Notes under the pieces: model-generated
What the model saw: the letters and a program-made list of their open reading frames with translations, nothing else
Databases searched by the model: none
What the model was told of the DNA's origin: nothing
Program-made: the position numbers and the translations under genes
Shown: one piece after another, positions 8,301-20,421 of the stretch
How positions within the stretch are numbered: position 1 is the first letter of the stretch
Layout of the letters: each line of letters starts with the position of its first letter
From: Anaerobacillus alkaliphilus
GTDB lineage: Bacteria; Bacillota; Bacilli; Bacillales; Anaerobacillaceae
Length of the DNA: 64,000 nt
NCBI RefSeq assembly: GCF_004116265.1
Contig: NZ_QOUX01000045.1
Span: 1-64,000 of the forward strand
Reading direction: 5' to 3'

Positions 8301-10127
8301 ATGAATAGAGAAGAACGATTAAAACGAAGAGATAAAATCCGTAATTTTTCAATTATTGCTCATATAGACCATGGGAAATCAACGTTGGCAGACCGCATTT
8401 TAGAAAAGACAAGTGCTTTGACCCAACGTGAGATGAAAGACCAGATGCTAGATGCAATGGACCTTGAAAGAGAACGTGGTATTACAATCAAACTAAATGC
8501 TGTTCAATTGACGTACAAAGCAAAAGATGGGGAAGAGTATACGTTTCACTTAATTGACACCCCAGGACACGTTGACTTTACGTATGAAGTTTCGAGAAGT
8601 TTAGCAGCTTGTGAAGGTGCGCTTTTAATTGTAGACGCTGCACAAGGAATTGAAGCTCAGACGTTAGCTAACGTTTACTTAGCACTTGATAATGATTTAG
8701 AGATTTTACCTGTAATTAATAAGATTGACTTACCGAGTGCTGAGCCTGAACGAGTAAAACAAGAAGTAGAGGATATCATTGGATTAGACACGTCTGATGC
8801 TGTTTTAGCTTCTGCCAAGAACGGAATTGGAATTGAAGAAATTCTTGAACAAGTCGTTCATAAAGTACCTGCACCAAGTGGGGATCCAGATGCTCCTTTA
8901 CAAGCGCTAATCTTTGACTCTTTATATGATCCTTACCGCGGTGTAGTCGTTTATATCCGTATTGTTGAAGGAACAGTAAAACCAGGTCAAAAAATTCGCA
9001 TGATGGCAACAGGTGCTGAATTTGAAGTAATCGAAGTAGGAGTATATACTCCAAAACCTGTAAAACGCAATGAGCTTACAGTTGGAGATGTAGGATTTTT
9101 AACGGCATCTATTAAAAATGTCGGTGATACACGAGTCGGGGATACCGTAACAAGTGTTCAAAATCCTGCAAAAGAACAATTAGCTGGATATCGCAAAATG
9201 AACCCAATGGTATTTTGTGGACTTTATCCATTAGATACGAATGATTATAACGACCTAAGAGATGCGCTTGAAAAATTAGAATTAAACGATGCTTCGCTAC
9301 AATACGAACCGGAAACTTCACAAGCATTAGGGTTTGGCTTCCGTTGTGGTTTCTTAGGACTCCTTCATATGGAAATCATTCAGGAACGTATTGAAAGAGA
9401 ATTTAATATTGATATCATCACAACAGCACCAAGTGTTATTTACAGAGTAACGTTGACTGATGGTGAAGAAATTCGAATTGACAATCCTTCAAAAATGCCC
9501 GATCCTCAAATCATTGAATTTGTAGAAGAGCCATATGTAAAGGCATCTATCATGGTTCCGAATGATTACGTTGGTGCAGTTATGGAAATTTGTCAAAGAA
9601 AGCGTGGCAATTATCTTGATATGCAATATCTAGATGCAAACCGTGTTACCCTTTCGTACGATATACCATTATCAGAAATTGTCTACGATTTCTTCGACCA
9701 GTTAAAATCAAGTACAAAAGGCTATGCTTCATTCGATTATGAATTAATTGGATATAAGCAATCTAAATTGGTTAAAATGGATATCCTTTTAAATGCAGAA
9801 AAAGTCGATGCTTTGTCAGTTATCGTTCACCGCGATGCTGCATACGAACGTGGGAAGGTTATTGTTGAAAAACTCAAAGAACTAATTCCGCGTCAACAGT
9901 TTGAAGTACCAGTTCAAGCGAGTATCGGTCAAAAAATTATTGCTAGATCGACGATTAAAGCAATTCGTAAAAATGTACTAGCGAAATGTTATGGTGGAGA
10001 TATTTCTCGTAAGCGTAAACTTCTTGATAAGCAAAAAGAAGGTAAAAAACGTATGAAGAGTGTCGGAAGTGTTGAGGTTCCACAAGAAGCATTTATGGCA
10101 GTTCTTAAAATGGATGAAAGTAAATAA
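8301..10127 (+). CDS. lepA: Elongation factor 4 (LepA)
   Basis: A ribosome-associated translational GTPase that acts on stalled or mis-translocated ribosomes and in 30S biogenesis. 608 residues. The G1 loop AHIDHGKST lies near residue 20, then RGITIK, DTPGH and NKID, with EF-G-like domains and the LepA-specific C-terminal domain ending in the usual [15 protein letters not shown] block. The ATG at 8301 matches the family N terminus; an in-frame TTG at 8277 adds 8 residues without a better ribosome site. Monocistronic: its own promoter and terminator flank it, and hemW is separated by a repeat. Confidence 0.97.
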   Translation: MNREERLKRRDKIRNFSIIAHIDHGKSTLADRILEKTSALTQREMKDQMLDAMDLERERGITIKLNAVQLTYKAKDGEEYTFHLIDTPGHVDFTYEVSRSLAACEGALLIVDAAQGIEAQTLANVYLALDNDLEILPVINKIDLPSAEPERVKQEVEDIIGLDTSDAVLASAKNGIGIEEILEQVVHKVPAPSGDPDAPLQALIFDSLYDPYRGVVVYIRIVEGTVKPGQKIRMMATGAEFEVIEVGVYTPKPVKRNELTVGDVGFLTASIKNVGDTRVGDTVTSVQNPAKEQLAGYRKMNPMVFCGLYPLDTNDYNDLRDALEKLELNDASLQYEPETSQALGFGFRCGFLGLLHMEIIQERIEREFNIDIITTAPSVIYRVTLTDGEEIRIDNPSKMPDPQIIEFVEEPYVKASIMVPNDYVGAVMEICQRKRGNYLDMQYLDANRVTLSYDIPLSEIVYDFFDQLKSSTKGYASFDYELIGYKQSKLVKMDILLNAEKVDALSVIVHRDAAYERGKVIVEKLKELIPRQQFEVPVQASIGQKIIARSTIKAIRKNVLAKCYGGDISRKRKLLDKQKEGKKRMKSVGSVEVPQEAFMAVLKMDESK

Positions 10128-10139
10128 TTCAATTTTAAT

Positions 10140-10171
10140 GAAAAACCGTAGAGTGATTTCTACGGTTTTTC
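10140..10171 (+). terminator. Terminator after lepA
   Basis: AAAAACCGTAGA pairs with TCTACGGTTTTT (12-bp stem, 6-nt loop), 13 nt after the lepA stop codon. Confidence 0.9.
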
Positions 10172-10186
10172 TACGCAAACTAAATT

Positions 10187-10297
10187 ACAATTGTGAATTA
10201 TGAATTAAGAATTAAGAATGTTTAGTCAATGCTTCGAAGCTAACCCGAAGAATTTTACATTCTACATTCTAAATTCTAAATTCTACATTCTACATTT
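10187..10297. repeat. Dispersed heptamer-armed repeat, copy with core
   Basis: The left arm is GAATTATGAATTAAGAATTA-like heptamers. A core at about 10220-10250 contains GCTTCGAAGCTAACCC. The right arm is six TACATTC/TAAATTC heptamers, the inverse of the left arm. The element is thus a loose palindrome about 110 bp long. Its right end lies within 5 nt of the hemW ribosome site, so it forms much of the hemW leader. Related copies lie at 6419, 20421 and 25744. Confidence 0.75.
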
Positions 10298-10315
10298 AGA
10301 GAAAGGGTGATCCTA

Positions 10316-11443
10316 GTGCCGAAAGCAGTATATGTCCATATCCCTTTTTGTGAACAAATTTGCCATTACTGTGATTTCAATAAAGTGTTTTTAAAAGGTC
10401 AACCAGTCGACGAATATTTAGAAGCTTGTGAAAGGGAAATGAACGAACTAGTACGTCGTTTTCCTACTAAACAAATTGACACAATTTATATTGGTGGTGG
10501 AACACCTTCTGCTTTGTCAGCACTTCAACTTGAGAAATTATTAGGTGACCTAGTTGATGTTTTCCAACCTAAAGGTGAATTTACGATTGAATTAAATCCA
10601 GGAAATGCAGATGAAGAGAAACTATCGGTAATAAAAGATGCAGGTGTCAACCGCCTTAGTATTGGTGTACAAGCTTTTCAAAAGGACTTACTCGAGAAGA
10701 TCGGAAGAACACATGAAGAGAAAGACATTTATGAGACAATTAATAATGCTAGAAAATATGGATTGGACAATATATCAATAGACCTAATGTTTGGTTTGCC
10801 ACATCAGACACTTGAAATGTTTGCTGAAACATTAAGAAAAGCGCTAGAACTAGAGGTACCTCACTTTTCAGCTTATTCCCTAAAAATAGAAGAAAAGACT
10901 GTATTCCATCAATTATTTCGAAAAGGGAAGCTACAGCTCCCAAGGGAAGATGAGGAAGTAGCAATGTATGATCTTCTAATAGATACACTTACGAGTAATG
11001 GTTTTCACCAATATGAAATTAGTAACTTTGGAAAAGTAGGTTTTGAAAGTAAACATAATTTAACCTATTGGAACAACGATGAATATTATGGAATTGGTGC
11101 AGGGGCCCATGGTTATGTTTACGGCCAGCGGTATGCAAATGCTGGTCCTATTAAGAAATACATTACCTCAGTTACAGAAACAGGCTTAGGTATGTTTGAT
11201 CAACATCAAGTTACTGAACAAGAAAAGATTGAAGAAGAAATGTTTTTAGGATTGAGAAAACTTGAAGGAGTTTCTATTTCTAGATTTGAAGAGCGCTTCG
11301 GAAAGTCTCCAATGGACATATTTGCTAAGGAGATTGAACACTTAAGACTCCAAGGGCTTCTTACAGTTGAAGGTGGAAGGATTTCGTTATCTAGAAATGG
11401 GCTTTTCTTAGCAAATGAAGTCTTTGAAAAATTTTTACTTTAA
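10316..11443 (+). CDS. hemW: Heme chaperone HemW (radical SAM)
   Basis: A 375-residue radical-SAM protein related to coproporphyrinogen dehydrogenase HemN. The cluster motif CxxxCxxC (CEQICHYC) is near residues 13-20, followed by the SAM-binding IGGGTPS near residue 61 and the HemW-type C-terminal domain. HemW orthologues act as heme chaperones rather than HemN. The GTG at 10316 is chosen: GAAAGGGTGA lies just upstream and MPKAVYVHIPFC aligns with known starts. In B. subtilis this gene (often still called hemN) also sits between lepA and hrcA. Confidence 0.92.
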   Translation: MPKAVYVHIPFCEQICHYCDFNKVFLKGQPVDEYLEACEREMNELVRRFPTKQIDTIYIGGGTPSALSALQLEKLLGDLVDVFQPKGEFTIELNPGNADEEKLSVIKDAGVNRLSIGVQAFQKDLLEKIGRTHEEKDIYETINNARKYGLDNISIDLMFGLPHQTLEMFAETLRKALELEVPHFSAYSLKIEEKTVFHQLFRKGKLQLPREDEEVAMYDLLIDTLTSNGFHQYEISNFGKVGFESKHNLTYWNNDEYYGIGAGAHGYVYGQRYANAGPIKKYITSVTETGLGMFDQHQVTEQEKIEEEMFLGLRKLEGVSISRFEERFGKSPMDIFAKEIEHLRLQGLLTVEGGRISLSRNGLFLANEVFEKFLL

Positions 11444-11501
11444 TTGTAGCAACGCACTCAATCTCAGTTTGAAATTCAAATGAAAACTTTGATTTGAATC
11501 G

Positions 11502-11531
11502 TTGACAACAATCATAGATTTTTGGTAATTT
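11502..11531 (+). promoter_or_regulatory. Sigma-A promoter of the hrcA-grpE-dnaK operon
   Basis: A consensus TTGACA (11502-11507) is followed after 18 nt by TAATTT (11526-11531). The expected start site lies just upstream of the CIRCE element. Confidence 0.7.
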
Positions 11532-11545
11532 ATTATTGTTAGCAA

Positions 11546-11572
11546 TTAGCACTCGACTAACTTGAGTGCTAA
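11546..11572 (+). promoter_or_regulatory. CIRCE operator, HrcA binding site
   Basis: A perfect match to the CIRCE consensus: TTAGCACTC, nine bases, GAGTGCTAA. It lies between promoter and hrcA start, so HrcA represses its own operon. This is the class I heat-shock control known in Bacillus. Confidence 0.98.
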
Positions 11573-11588
11573 CAGAGGTGATTAAGGA

Positions 11589-12626
11589 ATGTTAACAGAC
11601 AGACAGTTACTCATTTTAAAAGCCATTGTTGATGATTACATTCGTTCTGCAGAACCTGTTGGATCTAGAAGTGTATCCAAACGGGAAGATATCTCTTATA
11701 GCCCTGCAACGATCAGGAATGAGATGTCAGACTTAGAGGAACTAGGTTATTTAGAAAAGCCTCATAGTTCTGCAGGTAGAATACCTTCTCAGAAGGGATA
11801 TCGTTATTATGTGGATCATTTGCTAGTTCCAGAAGAAATTCTGAATAAGTCGGACATTGTTGATATTAAATCATTATTTGCCCAACGGATTCAGGAAGTA
11901 GAACAGGTGATTGAACAATCTGCTCAGATCTTGTCTAATTTAACAAGCTACACTTCGATTGTCTTAGGTCCAGAAATCTTTGAAACGACGTTGAAACATT
12001 TGCAAATTATCCCACTTACTCAAGATTCAGGAGTTGCCATTATTGTCACAAGTACAGGTCATGTAGAGAAACAAACTGTTTCTATTCCTGAGGGAATGAA
12101 CGTATCTGAAATTGAAATGATGGTAAATATCTTAAATGAGCGCCTTAAAGGTGCATCAATGCTTGAGTTAAGAGGGAAGATATTCTCTGAAGTTGCTGAA
12201 ATGTTAAAAATGCACACCAGCAACTATACAGAGATGTTACAAATGCTAGAGCAATCGTTTAAACAAGAAAAGAATGAAAAGATCTTCTTTGGTGGGAAAA
12301 CAAACATTTTTTCTCAACCAGAATTTCGAGATGTAGAAAAAGTGAGACAGCTATTAGAGATGTTTGAAGAAAAACAGTTAATACATCAATTATTTCGCTC
12401 CGAAAACTCAGGTATTACTGTAAAAATTGGTCAGGAAAACAATTTCCAAGCAATGGACCAATGTAGTGTAATTACTGCTACGTATACTGTAGACGGAAAA
12501 CACTTAGGGACAATTGGGATACTTGGACCAACACGTATGGAATACAAACGGGCAATAGGAGTTTTAGACTATCTGTCTAAAGGGATGACAAATACTTTAA
12601 CAAATTTGTATCAAAGAAATAAGTAA
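11589..12626 (+). CDS. hrcA: Heat-inducible transcription repressor HrcA
   Basis: The repressor of class I heat-shock genes, which binds CIRCE and depends on GroEL for activity. 345 residues. The N-terminal winged helix contains TDRQLLILKAIVDDYIRSAEP and SPATIRNEMSDLEELGYL, followed by the usual GAF-like dimer domain. First gene of the operon hrcA-grpE-dnaK. The ATG at 11589 follows GTGATTAAGGA. Length and motifs are normal. Confidence 0.97.
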   Translation: MLTDRQLLILKAIVDDYIRSAEPVGSRSVSKREDISYSPATIRNEMSDLEELGYLEKPHSSAGRIPSQKGYRYYVDHLLVPEEILNKSDIVDIKSLFAQRIQEVEQVIEQSAQILSNLTSYTSIVLGPEIFETTLKHLQIIPLTQDSGVAIIVTSTGHVEKQTVSIPEGMNVSEIEMMVNILNERLKGASMLELRGKIFSEVAEMLKMHTSNYTEMLQMLEQSFKQEKNEKIFFGGKTNIFSQPEFRDVEKVRQLLEMFEEKQLIHQLFRSENSGITVKIGQENNFQAMDQCSVITATYTVDGKHLGTIGILGPTRMEYKRAIGVLDYLSKGMTNTLTNLYQRNK

Positions 12627-12684
12627 TGGCAATATTGACAAAGAGTGCAAATAGGTATATTCTTCCATAGGTTTGCTAATTTCT

Positions 12685-12720
12685 CTCGATCGTCTAGTAA
12701 CTAGTCGATCGAGGCGATTT
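12685..12720 (+). other. Long hairpin between hrcA and grpE
   Basis: CTCGATCG (12685-12692) pairs with CGATCGAG (12706-12713), and the inner CTAGT/ACTAG extends the stem. GCGATTTTTC follows. This could be a partial terminator or an mRNA processing and stability site. In B. subtilis the hrcA part of this operon mRNA is cleaved from grpE-dnaK, so a processing signal here is plausible (inference). Confidence 0.6.
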
Positions 12721-12757
12721 TTCATAGAGTAGTTATTTTGTTAGGGAGGTGAAGTAG

Positions 12758-15197
<2,440 letters not shown>

Positions 15198-15204
15198 TCT
15201 TACT

Positions 15205-15245
15205 GGAAAAAGTCAAAGTCACGATATTAGGCTTTGACTTTTTCC
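15205..15245 (+). terminator. Terminator after dnaK
   Basis: GGAAAAAGTCAAAG and CTTTGACTTTTTCC form a 14-bp perfect stem, 7 nt after the dnaK stop. It would partly or fully separate dnaK from dnaJ. Confidence 0.85.
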
Positions 15246-15294
15246 TCATTAAGCATCATTACAATAATAACTAGAAGATACCAATCCCCTATGC

Positions 15295-15323
15295 TTCACA
15301 TTTTTCAGGGATAGTGTTAAGAT
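15295..15323 (+). promoter_or_regulatory. Candidate sigma-A promoter of dnaJ-prmA-rsmE-mtaB
   Basis: TTCACA (15295-15300), a 17-nt spacer and TAAGAT (15318-15323), about 30 nt before the dnaJ start and after the dnaK terminator. Confidence 0.5.
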
Positions 15324-15356
15324 ATTCGTTATGTAATAAATTCGGGAGTGGGTTCA

Positions 15357-16475
15357 ATGAGTAAACGTGATTATTATGAAGTGTTAGGTGTAGATAAAAA
15401 CGCTGATGCAGATGAAATAAAAAAAGCGTACCGAAAATTAGCCCGTAAGTATCATCCAGATGTCAACAAAGAGGCTGATGCTGAGGCTAAGTTTAAAGAA
15501 ATGAAAGAAGCATATGATACGCTAGCAGACCCTCAAAAGAAGGCTCACTATGATCAATTTGGCCATACTGATCCTAACCAAGGCTTTGGTGGCGGCGGTG
15601 ATTTTGGTGGTTTCGGTGATATTTTTGATATGTTCTTTGGTGGCGGTAGTTCTAGGAGAAATCCTAATGCGCCAAGACAGGGAGCAGACTTACAATACAC
15701 AATGACGCTCGAGTTTAAAGAAGCTGTTTTTGGGAAAGAAACAGATATAGAGATACCAAGAGAAGAAACATGTGATACTTGTTTTGGAAGTGGTGCAAAA
15801 CCTGGTACGAAACCAGAAACTTGTTCTCACTGTAGTGGTACGGGCCAATTAAGTGTGGAGCAAAACACACCATTTGGTCGAGTGGTAAATCGTCGCGTGT
15901 GTCACCACTGTGAAGGAACAGGAAAGTTTATTAAAGATAAGTGTAATACTTGTGGTGGTAAAGGAAAAGTTCGCAAACGTAAAAAAATTCATGTGAAAAT
16001 ACCTGCAGGAATAGATAGCGGGCAACAAATTCGCTTATCAGGTCAGGGTGAAGCAGGAGTAAACGGTGGACCACCGGGAGATTTATATGTTGTATTTAAT
16101 GTTAAGCCACATGAATTTTTTGAACGTGATGGTGACGATTTGTACTGTGAAATGCCAATTACCTTTGTTCAAGCAACACTAGGTGATGAAATAGAGGTCC
16201 CAACACTACAAGGAAAAATAAAATTAAAAATTCCTGCCGGAACACAAACTGGAACAAACTTTAGGCTTAGAGGAAAAGGGGTTCCAAACGTTCGTGGTTA
16301 TGGGCAAGGCGATCAACATATTAAGGTTCGTGTGATTACACCAAAGAACCTTACTGACAGACAAAAAGACTTGTTAAGGGAATTTGGAGAATTAACGGGA
16401 ACTCAAGCACAGGATGAACAAAACGATAACTTTTTTTCAAAAGTAAAACGTGCCTTTAAAAGTTTCAACGATTAA
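15357..16475 (+). CDS. dnaJ: Co-chaperone DnaJ (Hsp40)
   Basis: A 372-residue co-chaperone that stimulates the DnaK ATPase and presents substrates. The J domain (residues 1-70) contains HPD in KYHPDVN. A Gly/Phe-rich linker follows, then four CxxCxGxG zinc repeats ([32 protein letters not shown]) and the C-terminal substrate domains. The ATG at 15357 is chosen because CGGGAGTGG lies 4-9 nt upstream; the in-frame GTG at 15348 is part of that site. It leads a tight group with prmA, rsmE and mtaB. Confidence 0.97.
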   Translation: MSKRDYYEVLGVDKNADADEIKKAYRKLARKYHPDVNKEADAEAKFKEMKEAYDTLADPQKKAHYDQFGHTDPNQGFGGGGDFGGFGDIFDMFFGGGSSRRNPNAPRQGADLQYTMTLEFKEAVFGKETDIEIPREETCDTCFGSGAKPGTKPETCSHCSGTGQLSVEQNTPFGRVVNRRVCHHCEGTGKFIKDKCNTCGGKGKVRKRKKIHVKIPAGIDSGQQIRLSGQGEAGVNGGPPGDLYVVFNVKPHEFFERDGDDLYCEMPITFVQATLGDEIEVPTLQGKIKLKIPAGTQTGTNFRLRGKGVPNVRGYGQGDQHIKVRVITPKNLTDRQKDLLREFGELTGTQAQDEQNDNFFSKVKRAFKSFND

Positions 16476-16504
16476 ATAAACCAGAAAGATGGAGTTGGTA
16501 GGTA

Positions 16505-17446
16505 ATGAAATGGTCAGAACTAAGTATTCATACAACACAAGAAGCGGTTGAGCCTATTTGTAATCTATTACACGAGGCAGGAGCTAGCGGGGTCGTTATT
16601 GAAGACCCCGCGGACCTTGTGAAAGAGCGGGAAGATCATTTTGGTGAAATCTATCAACTCTCTCCTACGGATTATCCTGAGGAAGGCGTTATTATCAAGG
16701 TCTATCTTCAGGTTAACAGCTTTCTAGGTGAAACTGTTGATGGTATCAAGGATGCCATCAACGGTTTGTTAACATATGGTATTGATATCGGTCATAATAC
16801 CGTAAAGATTAGTGAAGTGAACGAAGAAGAATGGGCAACAGCTTGGAAAAAATATTACAAGCCTGTAAAAATCTCTAAATATATAACGATTACTCCGACT
16901 TGGGAGGAATATGTACCTGAGAATAACGATGAATGTATTATTGAATTAGATCCTGGAATGGCTTTTGGTACTGGTACACATCCAACGACAGTTCTATGTA
17001 TACAAGCCATTGAGAAGAAGATACAAGCATCTGATCATGTTATTGATGTAGGTACAGGAACTGGTGTGTTAAGTATCGCAGCTGCAAAACTAGGTGCAGA
17101 AAAAGTGTTAGCTCTTGATTTAGATGAAGTTGCCGTACAAAGTGCAACGATCAATGTTAAGCTCAATAAAGTACAAGAGATTGTTTCTGTTAAGCAAAAT
17201 AATTTACTCGAGCAAGTTACTGGTGAAGTAGATCTAATTGTTGCTAATATCCTAGCTGAAGTGATTGTTCGTTTCGTTGACGATGCTCGTGCAAGGCTAA
17301 AAAACGGTGGTACGTTTATTACGTCTGGAATTATCCGGGGTAAGAAGGAGGAAGTACAGACGGCTTTGTTGGACAATGGCTTTGTCATTGAGGAAACGCT
17401 AGAAATGGAAGATTGGGTAGCATTTATTGCAAAAAATAATAAATAA
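16505..17446 (+). CDS. prmA: Ribosomal protein L11 methyltransferase
   Basis: A 313-residue SAM-dependent enzyme that trimethylates ribosomal protein L11. The N-terminal substrate domain begins [11 protein letters not shown]. The methyltransferase domain has [18 protein letters not shown] near residues 179-196 and an NILAEV block. A ribosome site precedes the ATG 29 nt after dnaJ. In B. subtilis it is yqeT in the same place. Confidence 0.93.
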   Translation: MKWSELSIHTTQEAVEPICNLLHEAGASGVVIEDPADLVKEREDHFGEIYQLSPTDYPEEGVIIKVYLQVNSFLGETVDGIKDAINGLLTYGIDIGHNTVKISEVNEEEWATAWKKYYKPVKISKYITITPTWEEYVPENNDECIIELDPGMAFGTGTHPTTVLCIQAIEKKIQASDHVIDVGTGTGVLSIAAAKLGAEKVLALDLDEVAVQSATINVKLNKVQEIVSVKQNNLLEQVTGEVDLIVANILAEVIVRFVDDARARLKNGGTFITSGIIRGKKEEVQTALLDNGFVIEETLEMEDWVAFIAKNNK

Positions 17447-17480
17447 TTCCCTAGATAATATACTGATGGTGGTGTAATTT

Positions 17481-18233
17481 GTGCAAAGGTACTTTGTTAC
17501 TAACAATCGATTAACTGAAACAACTTTTTCTATTACTGGAGAAGATGTTAAGCATGTCAGTAAAGTCATGCGAATGTCTTCAGGTGATCAACTTATTTGT
17601 ATAAATGAAGATGGTCTAGTCACGCAATGTGAAATTGAAACAATAACCAGTGATGAGGTTAATGGTAAGGTTGTTAAGGTATTGGAAGAAAATACAGAGC
17701 TTCCGGTAAAAGTTACCGTTGCACAGGGACTTCCAAAAGGTGATAAACTAGAGTTAATTGTCCAAAAAGGAACTGAGCTAGGAGCGTATTCATTTCTTCC
17801 TTTTCAGGCATCCCGATCAATTGTTAAATGGGATGAGAAAAAAGGAGAAAAGAAGATTGAAAGGCTTGGAAAGATTGCAAAAGAGGCTGCTGAGCAATCA
17901 TACCGTCGTCTAGTCCCGAAAATTCACAATCATATGTCCTTTCAGCAATTAATCAAAGAAAGCGTTCATTACGATATAAAAATAGTTGCTTTTGAAGAAC
18001 AAGCTAAGTTAGGTGAGGTAAAGAATTTAGCTAAGGCTTTTCAGCAAGCGCAATTAGGTAATTCTATTTTTGTAGTTATCGGCCCAGAAGGTGGCTTAAC
18101 AAATGAAGAGGTAACATTTTTAGAACAAGCAGGTTTTATTTCTTGTTCTTTTGGACCTAGAATTTTAAGAACTGAAACTGCCCCGCTATATTTTTTAGGG
18201 GCAATATCCTACCATTTTGAAATGTTGAGGTGA
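17481..18233 (+). CDS. rsmE: 16S rRNA (uracil-1498-N3)-methyltransferase
   Basis: A 250-residue SPOUT-fold enzyme that methylates U1498 of 16S rRNA. Typical signatures: GPEGGLTNEEV near residue 200 and LRTETAPLYFLGAISY near the C terminus, which form the knotted SAM site. GTG start with GATGGTGG upstream. It is followed 6 nt later by mtaB, whose ribosome site lies in the rsmE end, so the two are probably translationally coupled. YqeU in B. subtilis. Confidence 0.94.
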   Translation: MQRYFVTNNRLTETTFSITGEDVKHVSKVMRMSSGDQLICINEDGLVTQCEIETITSDEVNGKVVKVLEENTELPVKVTVAQGLPKGDKLELIVQKGTELGAYSFLPFQASRSIVKWDEKKGEKKIERLGKIAKEAAEQSYRRLVPKIHNHMSFQQLIKESVHYDIKIVAFEEQAKLGEVKNLAKAFQQAQLGNSIFVVIGPEGGLTNEEVTFLEQAGFISCSFGPRILRTETAPLYFLGAISYHFEMLR

Positions 18234-18239
18234 TGAGTA

Positions 18240-19583
18240 ATGGCGTCAGTTGCCTTCCATACATTAGGTTGTAAAGTAAACCATTATGAAACTGAAGCAA
18301 TTTGGCAATTATTCCAACAAAACGGCTATGAAAAGAAAGATTTTGAGTCAATAGCCGATGTTTATGTAATTAATACATGTACAGTTACAAATACTGGTGA
18401 TAAAAAAAGTAGACAAATTATCCGCAGAGCTGTTCGCAAAAATCCTGATGCTGTCATTTGTGTTACAGGATGCTATGCTCAAACGTCACCTGCAGAAATT
18501 ATGGATATTCCCGGTGTTGATATTGTTGTTGGAACACAAGATCGTACACGCATGTTAGAGTATATTGACCAATTTAATCGAGACCGTAGTCCGATTAACG
18601 CGGTAGGCAATATTATGAAGGCTCGTGTTTATGAAGAGTTAGATGTACCAGCTTTTACAGATAGAACTCGTGCTTCTCTAAAGATCCAAGAAGGATGTAA
18701 TAACTTCTGTACGTTTTGTATCATCCCATGGGCTAGGGGTTTAATGCGTTCTCGCGACCCTAAAGATGTGATTAAACAAGCTCATCAGCTTGTTGGTGCA
18801 GGCTATAAAGAGATTGTTCTTACAGGTATTCACACTGGTGGCTACGGTGAGGACATGAAAGATTATAGTTTAGCTAAATTACTAGTTGAATTGGAAGAAG
18901 TTCCAGGATTGAAGCGAATTCGAATTTCCTCAATTGAGGCTAGCCAAATAACAGATGAGGTTATTGAGGTGGTTAACAATTCAAACAAAATTGTTCGTCA
19001 CCTGCATATTCCATTACAATCAGGCTCTGATACTGTTCTAAAAAGAATGCGTCGTAAGTATACGATGGAGTTCTTTGCTGAGCGTTTAGATAGATTAAAA
19101 GAAGCATTGCCTGGTCTTGCGGTAACGAGTGATGTAATTGTAGGGTTCCCTGGTGAAACAGAAGAAGAATTCCAAGAAACTTTTGATTTTATCGCTAGCC
19201 ATAAGTTTTCGGAATTACACGTGTTCCCTTATTCGAAGCGTACAGGAACACCAGCAGCTCGAATGGAAGATCAAGTAGATGAAGACGTTAAGAATGAACG
19301 CGTTCATAAGCTAATAGAACTTTCAACCCAACTTGCAAAAGAGTATGCTTCTCAGTTTGAGGGAGAAGTGTTAGAGGTTATTCCAGAAGACCGTGATGAT
19401 CAAGAAGCTGGTTATTATATTGGCTATACCGATAATTATCTAAAGGTTAAATTTTTCAGTAACGAAGATATGATTGGAAAGTTAGTTCGAGTGAAAATTG
19501 CTAAAGCAGGCTACCCTGTTAACGTTGGTGAATTCGTTCGAGTAATGGAAGATGAAATGCATGAAATCGCAGTTAATAGTTAA
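18240..19583 (+). CDS. mtaB: tRNA t6A37 methylthiotransferase MtaB
   Basis: A 447-residue radical-SAM methylthiotransferase that converts t6A at position 37 of certain tRNAs to ms2t6A. The N-terminal MTTase domain starts AFHTLGCKVNHYETEAI, with Cys in INTCTVT and CVTGCYAQ. The radical-SAM CxxxCxxC (CNNFCTFC) is near residues 153-160. A TRAM-type RNA-binding C terminus follows. Last gene of the dnaJ group, before a strong terminator. YqeV in B. subtilis. Confidence 0.95.
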   Translation: MASVAFHTLGCKVNHYETEAIWQLFQQNGYEKKDFESIADVYVINTCTVTNTGDKKSRQIIRRAVRKNPDAVICVTGCYAQTSPAEIMDIPGVDIVVGTQDRTRMLEYIDQFNRDRSPINAVGNIMKARVYEELDVPAFTDRTRASLKIQEGCNNFCTFCIIPWARGLMRSRDPKDVIKQAHQLVGAGYKEIVLTGIHTGGYGEDMKDYSLAKLLVELEEVPGLKRIRISSIEASQITDEVIEVVNNSNKIVRHLHIPLQSGSDTVLKRMRRKYTMEFFAERLDRLKEALPGLAVTSDVIVGFPGETEEEFQETFDFIASHKFSELHVFPYSKRTGTPAARMEDQVDEDVKNERVHKLIELSTQLAKEYASQFEGEVLEVIPEDRDDQEAGYYIGYTDNYLKVKFFSNEDMIGKLVRVKIAKAGYPVNVGEFVRVMEDEMHEIAVNS

Positions 19584-19587
19584 TTCT

Positions 19588-19623
19588 AACTCCTAGCAAG
19601 CTATCTTGTTAGGAGTTTTTATA
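19588..19623 (+). terminator. Terminator after mtaB
   Basis: AACTCCTAGCAAG pairs with CTTGTTAGGAGTT (one wobble pair), followed by TTTTATA. Confidence 0.88.
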
Positions 19624-19721
19624 TATTATTAGAAAAAATTCGATAGAAATTTTCAATTTTCAGTGGTATTCTAATAGAGGTACGTACAACTAAAAAGTGA
19701 GTTCTGAAAGGGGTTTTTTTC

Positions 19722-20393
19722 GTGAGTGAAGAATTAGCTCGAATGATCGACCATACATTATTAAAAGCTAATGCTACGGAGCAAGAAGTCGTCGTGTTAG
19801 CAAATGAAGCCAAAGAATATAATTTTGCATCGGTTTGTGTAAATCCAACATGGGTACATAAGGCAGCTGAAATTTTACAAGGAACTGAAGTAAAGGTTTG
19901 TACGGTAATTGGTTTTCCGTTAGGAGCAACAACTCCCGAAGTGAAAGCATTTGAGACAAAAAATGCCATTGAGAATGGTGCCACTGAAGTAGATATGGTC
20001 ATTAACATCGGCGCTTTAAAAGATAAGGAAAATGAGCTAGTTGAACGCGATATAAAGGCAGTAGTAGAAGCTGCGAAAGGAAAAGCTTTAACAAAAGTGA
20101 TCATAGAGACATCACTGCTAACAGATGAAGAAAAAGTTCGTGCTTGTGAAATTGCAGTTAAAGCAGGGACAGATTTTGTTAAAACTTCAACTGGATTTTC
20201 TACTGGTGGGGCGACAGTAGAAGATATTACGTTAATGAGAAAAACAGTTGGTCCTAATATTGGTGTGAAAGCTTCTGGCGGAGTAAGGGACCGTGAGACA
20301 GCACTAGCAATGGTAGAAGCAGGTGCGACTCGTATTGGTGCGAGCGCAGGTATTGCCATCGTTAAAGGTGAACAATCAAACGCAACGTATTAA
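19722..20393 (+). CDS. deoC: Deoxyribose-phosphate aldolase
   Basis: A 223-residue class I aldolase that splits 2-deoxyribose-5-phosphate to glyceraldehyde-3-phosphate and acetaldehyde in deoxynucleoside breakdown. The Schiff-base lysine lies in [15 protein letters not shown] near residue 153, with VIETSLL and the phosphate-binding KASGGVRD and [10 protein letters not shown] blocks. The GTG start follows GAAAGGGG. Its position after mtaB differs from B. subtilis, where deoC belongs to the dra-nupC-pdp operon. Here it stands alone between two terminators. Confidence 0.95.
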   Translation: MSEELARMIDHTLLKANATEQEVVVLANEAKEYNFASVCVNPTWVHKAAEILQGTEVKVCTVIGFPLGATTPEVKAFETKNAIENGATEVDMVINIGALKDKENELVERDIKAVVEAAKGKALTKVIIETSLLTDEEKVRACEIAVKAGTDFVKTSTGFSTGGATVEDITLMRKTVGPNIGVKASGGVRDRETALAMVEAGATRIGASAGIAIVKGEQSNATY

Positions 20394-20421
20394 AAAAAGT
20401 GAGCCTAGGCTCACTTTTTTT
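20392..20421 (+). terminator. Terminator after deoC
   Basis: A 30-nt perfect palindrome, AAAAAAAGTGAGCC with its inverse, with a seven-T tail. Symmetry suits termination for deoC and, from the other side, for the Na/Pi symporter gene. Confidence 0.92.

Noticed and set aside
15198-15356. Second CIRCE element before dnaJ
   Set aside because: No TTAGCACTC-type inverted repeat is present; only a plain sigma-A-like promoter.
19619-20359. 246-residue open frame antisense to deoC
   Set aside because: A long Ser/Thr/Ala-rich antisense frame typical of a shadow of a well-conserved gene; deoC has all its catalytic motifs.
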